A stretch of 64,000 nucleotides of DNA. Source: Halichondria panicea. Taxonomy: Eukaryota; Porifera; Demospongiae; Suberitida; Halichondriidae. Of this stretch, positions 51,237 to 62,224 are shown piece after piece. The notes under the pieces are model-generated. The model did not search any database. It was not told the DNA's origin and saw nothing but the letters and a program-made list of their open reading frames with translations. Location of the stretch: assembly GCF_963675165.1 (NCBI RefSeq), contig NC_087391.1, forward strand, positions 161,001 through 225,000. Direction: 5' to 3'. Within the stretch, counting starts at the first letter, position 1. The number at the start of each line of letters is the position of its first letter. The position numbers and the translations under genes are program-made.

Positions 51237-54200
51237 ATGTCTTCCTCACCTCCATCACCAGCGGGAGACCACTGGTCTGTTAGCGCCCCGTGGGTGTTCA
51301 GAAACACGGAGTACAAAGTAGCAGCAGACGTGAGAGAGGATGTACTAATTGTGCAAGTAGAGGATTGCCTAGCAGCAGACCAATGGACTGGACACTTTGA
51401 CTCCAAACGTGAGCTCTGTGCACACCACACATGAGCTGCACTACAGTAGTATAATCTGCATGATATAATGAGAGAGATGTTATGGATTGTGTGTGTGTGA
51501 GATGATATCTTCCCTTCTGTAGATGTGGAGGAGCTGACCAGAAAGACTGGAAATTATAAACAGTTTCCGATATTTCTGAATATGTTGGAGTCTGCAATTA
51601 CTAAATCCTCCGACTCTGTGACCCTTGACCTTTTGACATATGCTGATTTGGAGTCACTACGTAATAAGAAGCATGGAAATGGGCGTGGCACTTCCCCTAG
51701 CCACAAGCAAACACAGAGCAAGCGATATCTCATCCTCACTTACAGTGTTGAGTTCGACAGGTGATGCTGATTGTAATATAGTTGGAATTTTATGTTTTTT
51801 TCTCTCATAGGATCCACTACCCGTTAGCTCTGCCGTACAGTGGTCGTCCTGACCCCACCCACTTGCAAGAGACCATCAGACGATTGCAGACTCAGCTGGA
51901 GAAAGCCAAGAGACAGGTACACGGGTACACGGGTACACAGGTACACAGGTACACGGGTACACGGCACGTACTGTGCTTGTATAGGTAGATTGTATTATTA
52001 GTAGACTAAAGTACTGCATTTAACTCTAGTATTGAGTATTCTTCCTCCCCTTCAGGCACACAGCCACAAGCACACTGACTTGACTCAACTAAAGAGAGAG
52101 TAAGTACACACTATAATAGCCAACAGTCCTCCTCAACCCCCTCCCCCACACCCCACACTACTCCTCAACCCCCTCCCTCACCCCACACTACTCTCACTGA
52201 GTCCTCCTCAACCCCCTCCCCCACACCCCACACTACTCTCACTGAGTCCTCCTCAACCCCCTCCCCCACACCCCACACTACTCCTCAACCCCCTCCCTCA
52301 CACCCCACACTACTCTCACTGAGTCCTCCTCAACCCCCTCCCCCACACCCCACACTACTCTCACTGAGTCCTCCTCAACCCCCTCCCCCACACCCCACAC
52401 TACTCTCACTGAGTCCTCCTCAACCCCCTCCCCCACACCCCACAACCCCCTCCCCCACACCCCACAACCCCCTCCTCCACACCCCACACTACTCTCACTG
52501 AGTCCTCCTCAACCCCCTCCCCCACACCCCACAACCCCCTCCACACCCCACACTACTCTCACTGCAGATACGAGGCTTTGGCTAGAGAGAAGGATGAGCT
52601 GGAGGAAGCTTTGGAGAGCATCAAACAAGATGTGATGTTAACCAGAGGCGGTGGTTCTAGCAAGGAGGTTCGATTCATGAAGAAAGTTATCAAGAACATG
52701 GAGGTACGTGTGTCCAGCTGTGAATATCATTGATGTTGACACCACAAAATATTGAAACTGTCCATTTCTATAAATTGAGCTTTGATAAGAGCTACTGCAT
52801 CAGTCTCATTGGCTCTAGCTTTAGTTAAATTTTTGGATGGACAACCTCAGGGAAGTCCAAAAACAAAACATGTTGAAAGGATCAATAGAAGTCATTAAGC
52901 AAACTGTCCCAATCAATATAAAAAATTTGTCATACAGTCATGTTTGAGATCGTCACATGTGTTTGTAGGAGCAGCTCTTGAATGAGAGGACCAAACACCA
53001 GAGACTGGTGAGCAAGAAGAATGAAGAGTTGAAGAACTTACTACAAGAGGTGAAACATTACCTACTTCACTAAATGGCCATACTAGCATTACATGGCCAT
53101 ACTTCACATTTGTCAAAGAAAACTTAGCTACCTATGATAAAAACATTGCAGCAACTGCTCATAAAATGGCACAGTTACTGAGAAAAGTGTTCCATTCTGC
53201 AGCTTGAACAGTTGAAACTATCAGAGAGGTCTCTTCGCACTCGAGTCAAGAGTCTTAACAATGAGCTAACTTTTCTCAAACATGGCCTGAGGACAACACC
53301 TGGTACCCACAGTAAGGCCAACAAGAAGAGACGCTCCACCTCCATTGAGAGAAAGACGCCGCGTAACTCTGTGGAGAGATTGCAGAGAAGGGCACCGCGT
53401 AACTCAGTGGAGAGGTCAGTGGAGAGATCAGTGGAGAGGAGGACCATGCGTACACCTTCCCCTAATGGAGGGTCTAGAGTACCGAGGTTTGATCCAACAG
53501 CTTATGTGAAGAGCAAAAAAAAGAAACAAAGAGATGCCGATGTCAAACTGGGGTGAGCTAATAATTATGTACATATCATTTATAAGGTATGTCCAGAGTG
53601 TTAGTCATTGTTTTTAATCATATAACACATTTTTGCTGTCTTAATTTTTCTGTATCTATATAATTTATAACAAACTACTATCTTGTACAAACTTCCCATT
53701 GTCTTGTGTTGTATATCCTTACAGGAGATTGAGGGTGTGTGTGAGGAACAGGCCACCTCGCTCCCTCTCCAGAGAGAGGCGTGGCAGTGCTACCAGACCA
53801 CTCTCCAACAGTCGTGATTCCAGTAGACGATCTTCTGTGAGCAGTGTACAGAGTAACATGAGCAGCGAGAGGGGGGTAGGCTCCAGGGGGAGGAGACTAG
53901 CATGGGAGAGCCCTCAAAACACATCTGGTTGTGCCAAGAGGACCTCTTCAAAAAGTAAGCTCAACCCACACATTAGATTAGCTAATAGCTTTCTTGTACA
54001 TGTATTGTTTTTTAAACGCACTATTTCGCTACGTGTTATATACAGTGTGGTTTTAGCAGCTAGTCTTTCATCAGTATTGTGGGCATCCTGTCCACAATAA
54101 TTATGTCCATGCAGAAGCCTAAAGTTCACTGCCCAATTTCATTTCTATTCTCCAGACACGAGCTTGTTAGAGCACTCTGTTGAGATCTCTGACATCGATG

Positions 54201-54271
54201 CCAGACTGACTGCACTACAGGAGTTCATGAAGCGCTCTTTAGAATCACCAAGAAATCACACAAAGAGATAA
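51237..54271 (+). CDS. CCDC61: CCDC61 (VFL3) centriolar coiled-coil protein
   Basis: Exons 51237..51408, 51523..51760, 51811..51916, 52056..52099, 52568..52703, 52969..53049, 53203..53552, 53725..53954, 54156..54271 give 490 aa. The head (residues 15-150) has an XRCC4/SAS-6-like fold signature: ADQWTGHFD, LTRKTGNYKQFPIF, SVTLDLLTYADLESLRN, KRYLILTYSVEFDRIHYPL. Coiled coil spans about 165-290, then a basic Ser/Arg-rich tail with RFDPTAYVKSKKKKQR, shared with human CCDC61. The protein anchors basal-body rootlets and organises centriolar satellites. Exon 7 codes four repeats of an SVER-type unit (NSVER, SVERSVERR), likely from slippage. Introns 3 and 4 are minisatellites. Confidence 0.93.
51917..51968 (+). 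repeat. GTACACGG tandem repeat directly at a donor
   Basis: CCDC61 intron 3 begins with six copies of GTACACGG/GTACACAG. The donor GT belongs to the first unit, so each unit offers a further weak donor. Confidence 0.85.
52115..52566 (+). repeat. C-rich minisatellite filling CCDC61 intron 4
   Basis: About eleven units of CTCCTCAACCCCCTCCCCCA CACCCCACACTACTCTCACTGAGT, some shortened. The acceptor of exon 5 (TCTCACTGCAG) arises from the end of the last unit. Confidence 0.93.
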
Positions 54272-54346
54272 CAGGCTGGCTCTACATATATAAACTTTGC
54301 AAACACAGTATAAAACCTTATTACTATTGACTGTTTTTATATATTA

Positions 54347-54875
54347 TTATCCTTTTGACTTTTGCTGTAGCAATCCTGTGTCTTCTATCTGGTGTATCTT
54401 TCTCTTGACAATGTTCATTTCTCTATCCAACAATTTCAATTTATTGTTTAACTTTGAAATCTTCTGGTCTTGAGTGTCTTCAACTGCCTGCCCCTTCCGT
54501 GAGCTGCGATAGTATTCTGCTATGATGGCAGACGATGCAATGGTGTAGACTATCAGCTCCCCGATAATTTCGGCCCCAATTTCAACTGCTTTCTCGCTAC
54601 TGAGCGGCTTGACTTGTGTGGGCCCGCTGGCACCCATCAGTCTCATCTTCACAAACACTTCCAGCCAGTGTAACACTATAAGCAAGCAAGAGGGGGGAGT
54701 ATGTGGTATGGTGTGGGTGGATACACACTGGCTCACATTGTGCTGGAGGAGAGCATATGTAGGTCCTGATAAACGGGCTGTTCAGAGCTCTTCTTTGAAT
54801 TCCCCTAGCTAGAGGTTTGGACATCTGCTTCACCCCGAGGTAGAGGAGCTTGCCGAGTGGAAATGCTGCTACCAT
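54347..54875 (-). CDS. OPA3: OPA3-like mitochondrial membrane protein
   Basis: Exons 54875..54737 and 54675..54347 give 155 aa. Motifs follow OPA3 closely: [44 protein letters not shown], then a membrane segment ([21 protein letters not shown]) and a C-terminal coiled coil. OPA3 localises to mitochondrial membranes and affects network shape; human mutations cause optic atrophy and 3-methylglutaconic aciduria. The two-exon structure, split at PPAQ, agrees with the human gene. The stop lies 75 bp from the CCDC61 stop, so the 3' ends converge. Confidence 0.9.
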
Positions 54876-55007
54876 CTTGTACAGTTTGATTGCATTCAAC
54901 TTTTTACTTTGACAACCTTTACCAAAATCAATGATCATTCAATAGGTGTAAAAAGTGTATACAATTTAATTGCATAAATATACACAAACACAAAATATAA
55001 CATAGAG

Positions 55008-56130
55008 TTAACTAATAAACTTCCAGTAAATCACACCAGCTAGAATAATGATTTCACATATAATGACAATCACTAGTAGCAGTCTGTTCTGTACGCTCCT
55101 GCAGAGAAGGGGGGATAGGATGATACACGGGGCTAATCAACAAAGCTAACTTACTTGCACACTATGGAGCGGAGCAGACCAGAGGTTCTACCCAGCTCTC
55201 CATCAATTGTAGTTAGCTGTAGGGAAGAAGTAGTTCACATTAAAGCACACATCATGACACATATAATCAGACACATAATCTGACACCTATATAGGTATGA
55301 TCACACATAATTTACGTTGTTTCTAGTTCTTAGCAGAGAGGCCTTCTGGTCATCCAGATCCTCCATGATGGTGACTGCTACCTCGTCAGTTTGTGCAGAT
55401 ATTGCCTGGGCCCTTCCCACACTAGCAGACGCTCTCTTGAGGGTCTCCGTGTTGCCTAGCAACCTAGATTTCTCCCCATCAGACTGCAGAAAATGAATAC
55501 ACCTGATTATGCAGATACGTAACAGGAGTAGTCAGTGATTTGTCCACATGCACAACTCGGTGGTGTACTAACCTCTTTTAGACAAAAAATAACCACCTCT
55601 TAGGCCTAGGGTACCAGGCTATAATTATTTGTAGGATTAAGGAATGAAAATACCCACACTTGAAAATTCTGAGTAGTGTACACACCTGATAGGGGTCCTC
55701 GTCTTGTCGTGAGAACAGCTGCTCTCTGAGGGAGGATCCTCCATTCACCTGTCTCCTCAGTGAGGCTATGCTCTCCTTGTACTGGCTCACTCTCCCAGCT
55801 AGCTGGTGCTGATAGCCAACAGGGGCTCTCCCTAGCTCTGACTGTATCTCACCATACTGCAGCATGAGAGAGGATAACAAAGCACGGCTATATTATAACA
55901 TCACTACCCTACCAATGCTTGAGCTTCATCAATCTTCCCATTTAGTACACTCAAGCTTCGCCTGTGGTCGTCTGTGTACAGGGGAGAGTCAATCAATCAA
56001 CCCTACACTGTTGTGAATGGTTTTAGTCACCTCCTAGCTTCTTGGGCAGTTGGTATGTGATACTGTCTTGTATGTTGTCCAATAGAGCTTTAAGTTCATC
56101 ACAGCAACGCTCCAACTTCTCTGAAGACAT
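55008..56130 (-). CDS. VTI1B: VTI1B-like Qb-SNARE
   Basis: Exons 56130..56031, 55971..55913, 55856..55686, 55483..55316, 55216..55155, 55098..55008 give 216 aa. An N-terminal three-helix region is followed by a SNARE motif from LLGNTETLKRASASVGRAQA to GELGRTSGLLRSI, with a Gln at the zero layer context (AISAQTDEVAV preceding; DLDDQKASLLRTRNNL). A C-terminal anchor (LLLVIVIICEIIILAGVIYW) completes it. The ending IYWKF resembles VTI1B (VYYKF) more than VTI1A. Such Qb-SNAREs pair with syntaxin 7/8 or syntaxin 6/16 for endosome and trans-Golgi fusion. The first helix is shorter than in vertebrates. Confidence 0.85.
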
Positions 56131-56396
56131 TGTAAGTAATTTCTGATCAATGTTTACTACTAACCCAATTCTAATAAGTCCCCACCAGGATAGTCTAGAT
56201 GACGTCATTGACATAATTAGTGCCCCGTAATTCAGCTATTATGTAGCATAACGTTAAAAATAGAAAACAGCTAAAAATAGAAAAGAGCCCCTCCCCCATG
56301 CTGACTTGCAGAGAACTGGATACAAAAGAAGCAACAATTTTTATCACAGGATAAGAGAATTTTAACATATTGTGAGTGATAAACTACGAGTACAAG

Positions 56397-57086
56397 ATGT
56401 CTATGAACTGGGGTGATTCACAAACTGACCACCCTCCAATCTTCCACAGGCTACCCGCTGCTTTTGGTGGTCCAGTGTCTCCAACCAGCGAACCATTCCT
56501 TGGTGATCTCGGGGTCATCATCAAAAACACAATCTCTGGCGAGGAATGCAGAGCCCTAATCAAGGCCGTGGAGGAGCAAGGATTCCAGGCTGCTGATGAA
56601 TACTGCTTCAGTTATCGTGATCGACTAAACGATAGATTCATGTCTGACGACTCTCAGCTAGCCGACATCTTATGGAGTAGGGTGGAGCAGTTTGTACCGA
56701 AAAAGATTGACAATCCATTCGGATCTAGAGACCCACGGACTTGGGAGGTGGAGAAAATGAACATTCGATTTCGATTCTGCAAGTACATCGGCGGGAAAGG
56801 TCACCACTTCGGAGCACACACTGACGGAATGTATAGTATTGATAATACTCACACTAGTCTGCTCACTTGTATGTTTTATTTGAACGGAGGAGATGAATTT
56901 AAAGGTGGTACGACAGATTTCATTGACCACAAGACGCATGAGCGCAAGTGTTCTGTTTGTCCTGAGCCCGGACTGTGCCTCATATTCAGACAAGCTAACC
57001 TGGATTGCTATCATCTTGGCACTGAAGTCACTGAAGGATTGAAATATATACTGAGAACTGATATTATGTATCACAGTAAATCATAG
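56397..57086 (+). CDS. intronless 2-oxoglutarate/Fe(II) dioxygenase, prolyl-4-hydroxylase-like
   Basis: One exon, 229 aa from the first ATG (56397). The double-stranded beta-helix signature is complete: iron ligands His141 and Asp143 (GAHTDGMY) and His206, with Lys216 ten residues later to bind 2-oxoglutarate. That matches the HxD...H...K spacing of prolyl 4-hydroxylases. The upstream helix (GEECRALIKAVEEQGF) is also typical of the P4Hc family. There is no signal peptide, so a cytosolic or nuclear substrate is likely, but it is unknown. The nearest relatives I recall are uncharacterised proteins of plants, algae and bacteria. The lack of introns here, shared with the next gene, could mean retroposition or old transfer. 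Confidence 0.8.
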   Translation: MSMNWGDSQTDHPPIFHRLPAAFGGPVSPTSEPFLGDLGVIIKNTISGEECRALIKAVEEQGFQAADEYCFSYRDRLNDRFMSDDSQLADILWSRVEQFVPKKIDNPFGSRDPRTWEVEKMNIRFRFCKYIGGKGHHFGAHTDGMYSIDNTHTSLLTCMFYLNGGDEFKGGTTDFIDHKTHERKCSVCPEPGLCLIFRQANLDCYHLGTEVTEGLKYILRTDIMYHSKS

Positions 57087-57294
57087 TGATTGACTGTGTG
57101 CAATTGCCTGTTTAGTTAGTTTGTTTTGTTTTTATATTTTTTATACACATGCATCAAATTGTAAAAATTATTATTGTATTCACAAAAATAAAAACGTTGT
57201 TACTAATTACAGCCATCAATCTAACAGTATTACTATACACAACCTAGTTACTATAATCTAGTGTGAGCTAGTTACGTTAACTACTATACACAAC

Positions 57295-58596
57295 CTAGTG
57301 TGGGCTACTTCTTTGACGGTCATAGCCGGTCATTCGTTCTTGTCTTGCTCCTTCCCATGTTTGTAGGTCCTCTGCTGTCAGCAAGTTTTTCATCACCTCT
57401 GCCAACAATTGATCACAATCCCCGAACACACGACTGCCCAATACTTCACCAGCCACTTTCTTCAAGCAAAGATCATCAAATCCAGTCTTCTGTCGATTAA
57501 TAATAACCAATCTCAATGGCTTCCGTCCCCTTCTCACAAGATTGCAGGCTGGATAGACTTGCATGGTGGTTCCAAAGCTCAAACAAAGATCAGCTTTATC
57601 AGCATTCTTCTCGGCTTGTGTGAGTATCGCTTCCTCGAGATCATCACTAAAATTAATGATACTATCTTTCAAAAAACCTTTGCATCCTTTTTGCGAGCAC
57701 TTGCGGCCTGTACGATGAGTTAGTCCACAGAGCGTGCACTTGACAGCGTGTTTGGGACGAGGTATCTCACTGCTACCTTGTTCGTTTAAGTCTTCAAAGT
57801 ACTGACTTGCAGTATCATCCATCACATAGAAGGATCGATTGTAGCGATGTCCACAGCTCTCACAAATCTCGATAAACACGTTGCCATGTAGCTCTGATAG
57901 ATGCTCAACAGGTATACCAGACAATCCATGAAGACCGTCTCCATTCTGAGATATGATATGCTTTATCATCCCCATCTCCAAGAGTTTCACCAAAGCCTCG
58001 TGAGTGTACGTTGGCCTGAGGTTTTCATACGGCACACCCTCCTCCTCAGTGACTGCAGTGCTGCCAGACACAGCTTCTCGATCTTCTTCCGTCCATTTCC
58101 CTTCTTTCCCACGATAATCTCCAATACCAGCAGAAGTTGAAATGCCAGCTCCTGAGAATACAATGCAATGATGGGATGATCGAATGAGCTGTGCAATCCT
58201 AGCTCCCTCCATCCTGACAATATCAACAGAGTCATGGTGTTCCACTGTTTTCGATGCTTCTTTCACAAGTGATTTATCTCGATTGCTCAGCTTGATTGCA
58301 ATGTTTTTTGGATTTCGAGCTCTACTGCTTTTCAGTAAATCATCCCAGCATGTCTTGTGGAAACTTGCATCACCCGTTGAGCCCCAAGCAATGAGTGTAG
58401 ATCTAGAGCTGTCCTTTGTTGGCAGAGTGGCTTTGATCTCAACATAGCAATCTGTTTGTGGGTGTATCTGCTGGGTAACACATGATTTAAATGAGCATGT
58501 CTTCCATTCAGCAGGTGCTATCTTGGATTTCTTAGAGATTTTCTCCGTGGTAGTTGAGGCCTTGTGTTTGCCTAGTCGTTCAATTTTTTCAGCCAT
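57295..58596 (-). CDS. intronless sirtuin with an N-terminal Cys/His module
   Basis: One exon, 433 aa, start at the first ATG (58596). Residues 144-400 form a sirtuin domain: SGAGISTSAGIGDYRG (149-163), SQNGDGLHGLSG (216-227), catalytic His237 in SELHGNVF, a zinc site (CESCGHRY and later CTLCG), and FGTTMQVYPACNL. The layout recalls class IV SIRT6/SIRT7 (GIGDYRG, ELHGN). QNGD replaces the common QNID/QNVD. Residues 31-85 hold a separate Cys/His pattern (CSFKSC, C50, FHKTC) that looks like a zinc module and is not in SIRT6/7. The enzyme would use NAD+ to remove acyl groups from lysines or transfer ADP-ribose. A nuclear role is suggested by the basic N-terminus (KISKKSKI). Confidence 0.85.
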   Translation of the reverse strand: MAEKIERLGKHKASTTTEKISKKSKIAPAEWKTCSFKSCVTQQIHPQTDCYVEIKATLPTKDSSRSTLIAWGSTGDASFHKTCWDDLLKSSRARNPKNIAIKLSNRDKSLVKEASKTVEHHDSVDIVRMEGARIAQLIRSSHHCIVFSGAGISTSAGIGDYRGKEGKWTEEDREAVSGSTAVTEEEGVPYENLRPTYTHEALVKLLEMGMIKHIISQNGDGLHGLSGIPVEHLSELHGNVFIEICESCGHRYNRSFYVMDDTASQYFEDLNEQGSSEIPRPKHAVKCTLCGLTHRTGRKCSQKGCKGFLKDSIINFSDDLEEAILTQAEKNADKADLCLSFGTTMQVYPACNLVRRGRKPLRLVIINRQKTGFDDLCLKKVAGEVLGSRVFGDCDQLLAEVMKNLLTAEDLQTWEGARQERMTGYDRQRSSPH

Positions 58597-58836
58597 TGCC
58601 AATCATTGTTTATTTTCACTTGAAATGGCGACACGCCCTCCTAGTTCTTTGCTGACACAGCAATAATTGTACTTGCTAAGGGAATTTCCCTATTTAATGG
58701 GGATTTCCCTACTATAGACTGAGCTGCAGACACGCCCATGTATTTCTCTATTCATTCACCATGACAACACAATAGTGTAAGCCTCATGATCAAAGACAAA
58801 AGAAGTAAAGTACTGTAGCAGCAGAGAAAACCAGAA

Positions 58837-60558
58837 ATGCAAAGTAAGATTGTAATCTATGTACATGTGGTGTGTGTCCCCTGAGGCAATCTGTAACACT
58901 TAGTTACTGGCTACCATGGTGATGACATAAACACAGAGATTGATAAAGTGTTTAGGTAGCTAGCTTAGTAAGTTAAGTATGATTGCCACTGAGAACCTAT
59001 TCCCCTGTGACCTCCACACCATCACACCATTCGAGGTCTTCCTCCCCACCCAATCATTTGAAGGTTCCTGTATTTATAAAGCTACATAGCTATCGCAATA
59101 TTTAAATAAAACCATTTTTTTGGCTATCCAGATTACAGGATAGCTGGACGGATGGGAGAGGGCACATTCTCAGAAGTGCTCAAGTGTCAGAGCATGGCAG
59201 ATGGACAACTCTATGCCTGCAAGAAAATGAAGCAGAAATATGACACGTAAGAATTTAATGGTAGCATCCCTTTGATGAGTAATGATCACCTAAGAATCGT
59301 TAGCAGTACATCATTATCGCCATAACAACATACACACATGTACAGGATTGAGCAGGTCAACAATCTGCGTGAGATCCAAGCACTGCGTAGACTCAACCCT
59401 CACAGTAACATCATAGACCTCAAGGAAGTCATATTGTAAGTACACTAAAAGGAAGCTAACTTTAAGTGCTCATCACTTGAATTAGAATTGGCAATAAAAA
59501 TTAATAATGTGTTTTGTGGCCCTTTGAAAAACAATCTAGTGATGTGTTTAGATCAGTGATTGTTTTCTGATTGGAACTGTTCCATTCTCAAAGCTTAGAT
59601 ATTAAAAAGACCACCTTCATGATTTTTTCTTCTTCTATTACTAGTACGTGCTATGCTAGAGCTAATAGTAACTTCCCTAGGCTCGTTACTGTCCCATCAT
59701 TGCTGATGAGACTATGAGATTACACCGCTAGCTCTCTCCCTCTATAGTGACAAACGCACTGGAACACTGGCCCTCATCTGTGAGCTGATGAGTATGAACA
59801 TGTATGAACTGATCAGAGATCGACGGAGTCACCTGGCAGAGTCAAAGGTCAAGCTCTACATGTACCAGCTCTGCAAGGCCATCTACCACATGCACAGAAA
59901 TGGCATTTTCCACAGAGATGTTAAACCAGAGAATATTTTGATCAAAGTAAGTGAGCAGCTTTAGCAATCATCAGAGGTACAGGATACGTGATTTGTAGTT
60001 AGATTATGGGCATGAGGTATCGATGTGCTGTAATTATACACGTAGTGTGCAACCAGGAACTATGGCTATAAATCCCCGTTTACACGAGGCCTTTAATCTA
60101 GGTTGGAATCCGGATTAAAGGCCTCGTGTAAACCGGGCTATAGTTCCCTGCTAATAAATTGATTGGGTTATAAAGCACATCAAGAGGCTACTGTTAACTA
60201 ACGCTAGCACACCAGTAGTTGCTGTGTTTATACTCTCTCTCTCCCCACAGGACAGTGTGTTGAAGTTGGCTGATTTTGGCTCTTGCAAGAGTGTCTATTC
60301 GAAGCTTCCCTACACAGAGTACATATCCACGAGATGGTACCGACCACCCGAGTGCTTGCTCACTGATGGACACTATGATCACAGAATGGACATGTGGAGT
60401 GTGGGCTGTGTCGTTTATGAAATCACTAGGTGGGGGAAATTGAATTTTAAGATCTGTGAGAGTAACAGTCACCATGAATTTCTGATACATATATGAATAT
60501 TGACTGAGTTTGCCTACATAAGTAACAGTGCACACACACACACATACACACACCCACA

Positions 60559-60633
<75 letters not shown>

Positions 60634-62074
60634 ACATGCACACACACACACACTGACACACACACCCACACACACACACACCCACACACACAGCTTACGG
60701 CCACTGTTCCCTGGTACCAACGAGGTGGACCAAGTGGCTCTGATTCACCAGGTGTGTGGAACACCCTCACCCACTGTGCTACAGAAGTTCAGAAAACAGT
60801 AAGTACTTATTTCATTGACATAAAATGAATAATAAGTACCTGTGTTCTTTATAGTCAATCTAGACACATGGAGTTCAACTTCCCCCGGCAGTATGGCAAG
60901 GGCATAGCAGGACCTTACATGAAGCATGCTAGCAAACAGTGTTGTGATCTCGTCACTCAACTGTGTGCCTATGATCCTGATGAGCGGCTCACGGCTAAAC
61001 AAGCACTCAGGCATCCTTACTTCAAAGATCTCAGGTAGTCTATCCTCACTGAACATATAATGTGTGGTTAGCTTGTTTCCCGTGATTACCCTGTAAATTA
61101 TTTCGTTGTGAAAGCTACACAACTGAGAAGTATTGCTACACTGTACTCTAGCTAGACTAAGAGTACTCCTGATATACTATGCATTGTGTGTGTATGTGTT
61201 CCATGACCTTCTCATCGTATAGGGAGGCTGAGAGGCGTGCTAAACAGATGGTGACCAGTCCATCCCTGGTGAGTGATGTCACCTCAACCAAAACTCTCAG
61301 CTCATCCATTAATAGTCGGAGATCGAGAGGCAAAGCAGCACCACGCCACAAGTCAACACACAGGGCACCACACGTACGTTAGTATACTGTGTGTGTACAC
61401 TCAGTGTTATAGACCTTGCTACATTATCCCCACCTTGAGATATTATACAGCACAGAAGATTACCCCATGCAGCTATAGTGCTTGCTACTATTGTGTGATG
61501 AGGTTGCTTAATTCTACAGTTGCCACAAGTGCCCGAGTTCTTTGCTCTGAATTCGTCACTGGGTCCAAAGGGCAAAACTGACAGTTTCAAGCTGCCTCAG
61601 ATTGACGCACGGACGTACCGCGGTCTCAACCCCGCCCCATCAAACAAGAGTACAGCACATGGATCTTTCCTACCATCTCTCTACAATGAAAAAGCAAAAG
61701 TAACCATCTCTGATATAGCTAGTACAGTAGTGGTACATGTTTGGTATAGTGGGGACGAGTAAAGCTAGGTTCTTTGAAGGATGCATGACAGATTATAGGT
61801 ATACAGACTAATTATACTAATATAATTATAGGCATGCATTCAGAAGTTTTTTTAGTGATAGATATGGCAATGCATACATAAATATATATGTAGTGTGGCT
61901 AGAGGATGCCCGTAAGCATGTTGACTCGTGTGTTATTTCCCCCCTCCCTCACAGCACGCCCTCTATCCTGGCATGACTGGTAGACACGCCCACGCATCAC
62001 ACAGACACCACCCACTCCCCAAATCATTGCAGCCCCCACACCTGGCACAGCTGCAGGGGAGAGATCCTGTATAA
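58837..62074 (+). CDS. MOK: MOK (RAGE-1) MAPK-like protein kinase
   Basis: Exons 58837..58843, 59132..59246, 59346..59435, 59748..59946, 60251..60429, 60694..60798, 60855..61034, 61223..61373, 61520..61699, 61955..62074 give 441 aa. Kinase motifs are complete: GEGTFSEV loop, ACKKMK lysine, [11 protein letters not shown] catalytic loop, LADFGSC, and [12 protein letters not shown] with the TEY activation motif. [19 protein letters not shown] is nearly identical to human MOK. MOK belongs to the MAK/ICK/MOK group that restrains cilium length. The tail is basic and Ser-rich. A second phase-1 first exon (58979..59063) could replace the two-codon exon 1. The acceptor of exon 6 follows a 160-bp CA tract. 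Confidence 0.95.
60066..60143. repeat. hairpin element in MOK intron 4
   Basis: Left arm 60075-60098 (CCCGTTTACACGAGGCCTTT AATC) pairs with 60113-60137 with one bulged C. CTATA flanks on both sides extend the symmetry, and the loop is 14 nt. Confidence 0.88.
60531..60693 (+). repeat. (CA)n microsatellite up to the acceptor of MOK exon 6
   Basis: CA repeats with CCCACA interruptions fill the last 160 bp of intron 5 and end in ACACACAG/CTT. Confidence 0.95.
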
Positions 62075-62224
62075 TGAATGAACTGTAAAATGACTTTTTA
62101 CCCAAAGTCTGTTAAATCATCAATTTACGCATGTATAATTATTGTTCACTGCAAGTAGACACTTCATTTGTGCACTTCAAGAAAAAAGTTATTAACAAAA
62201 ATAAAAGATGATATAAAAGTTTAA

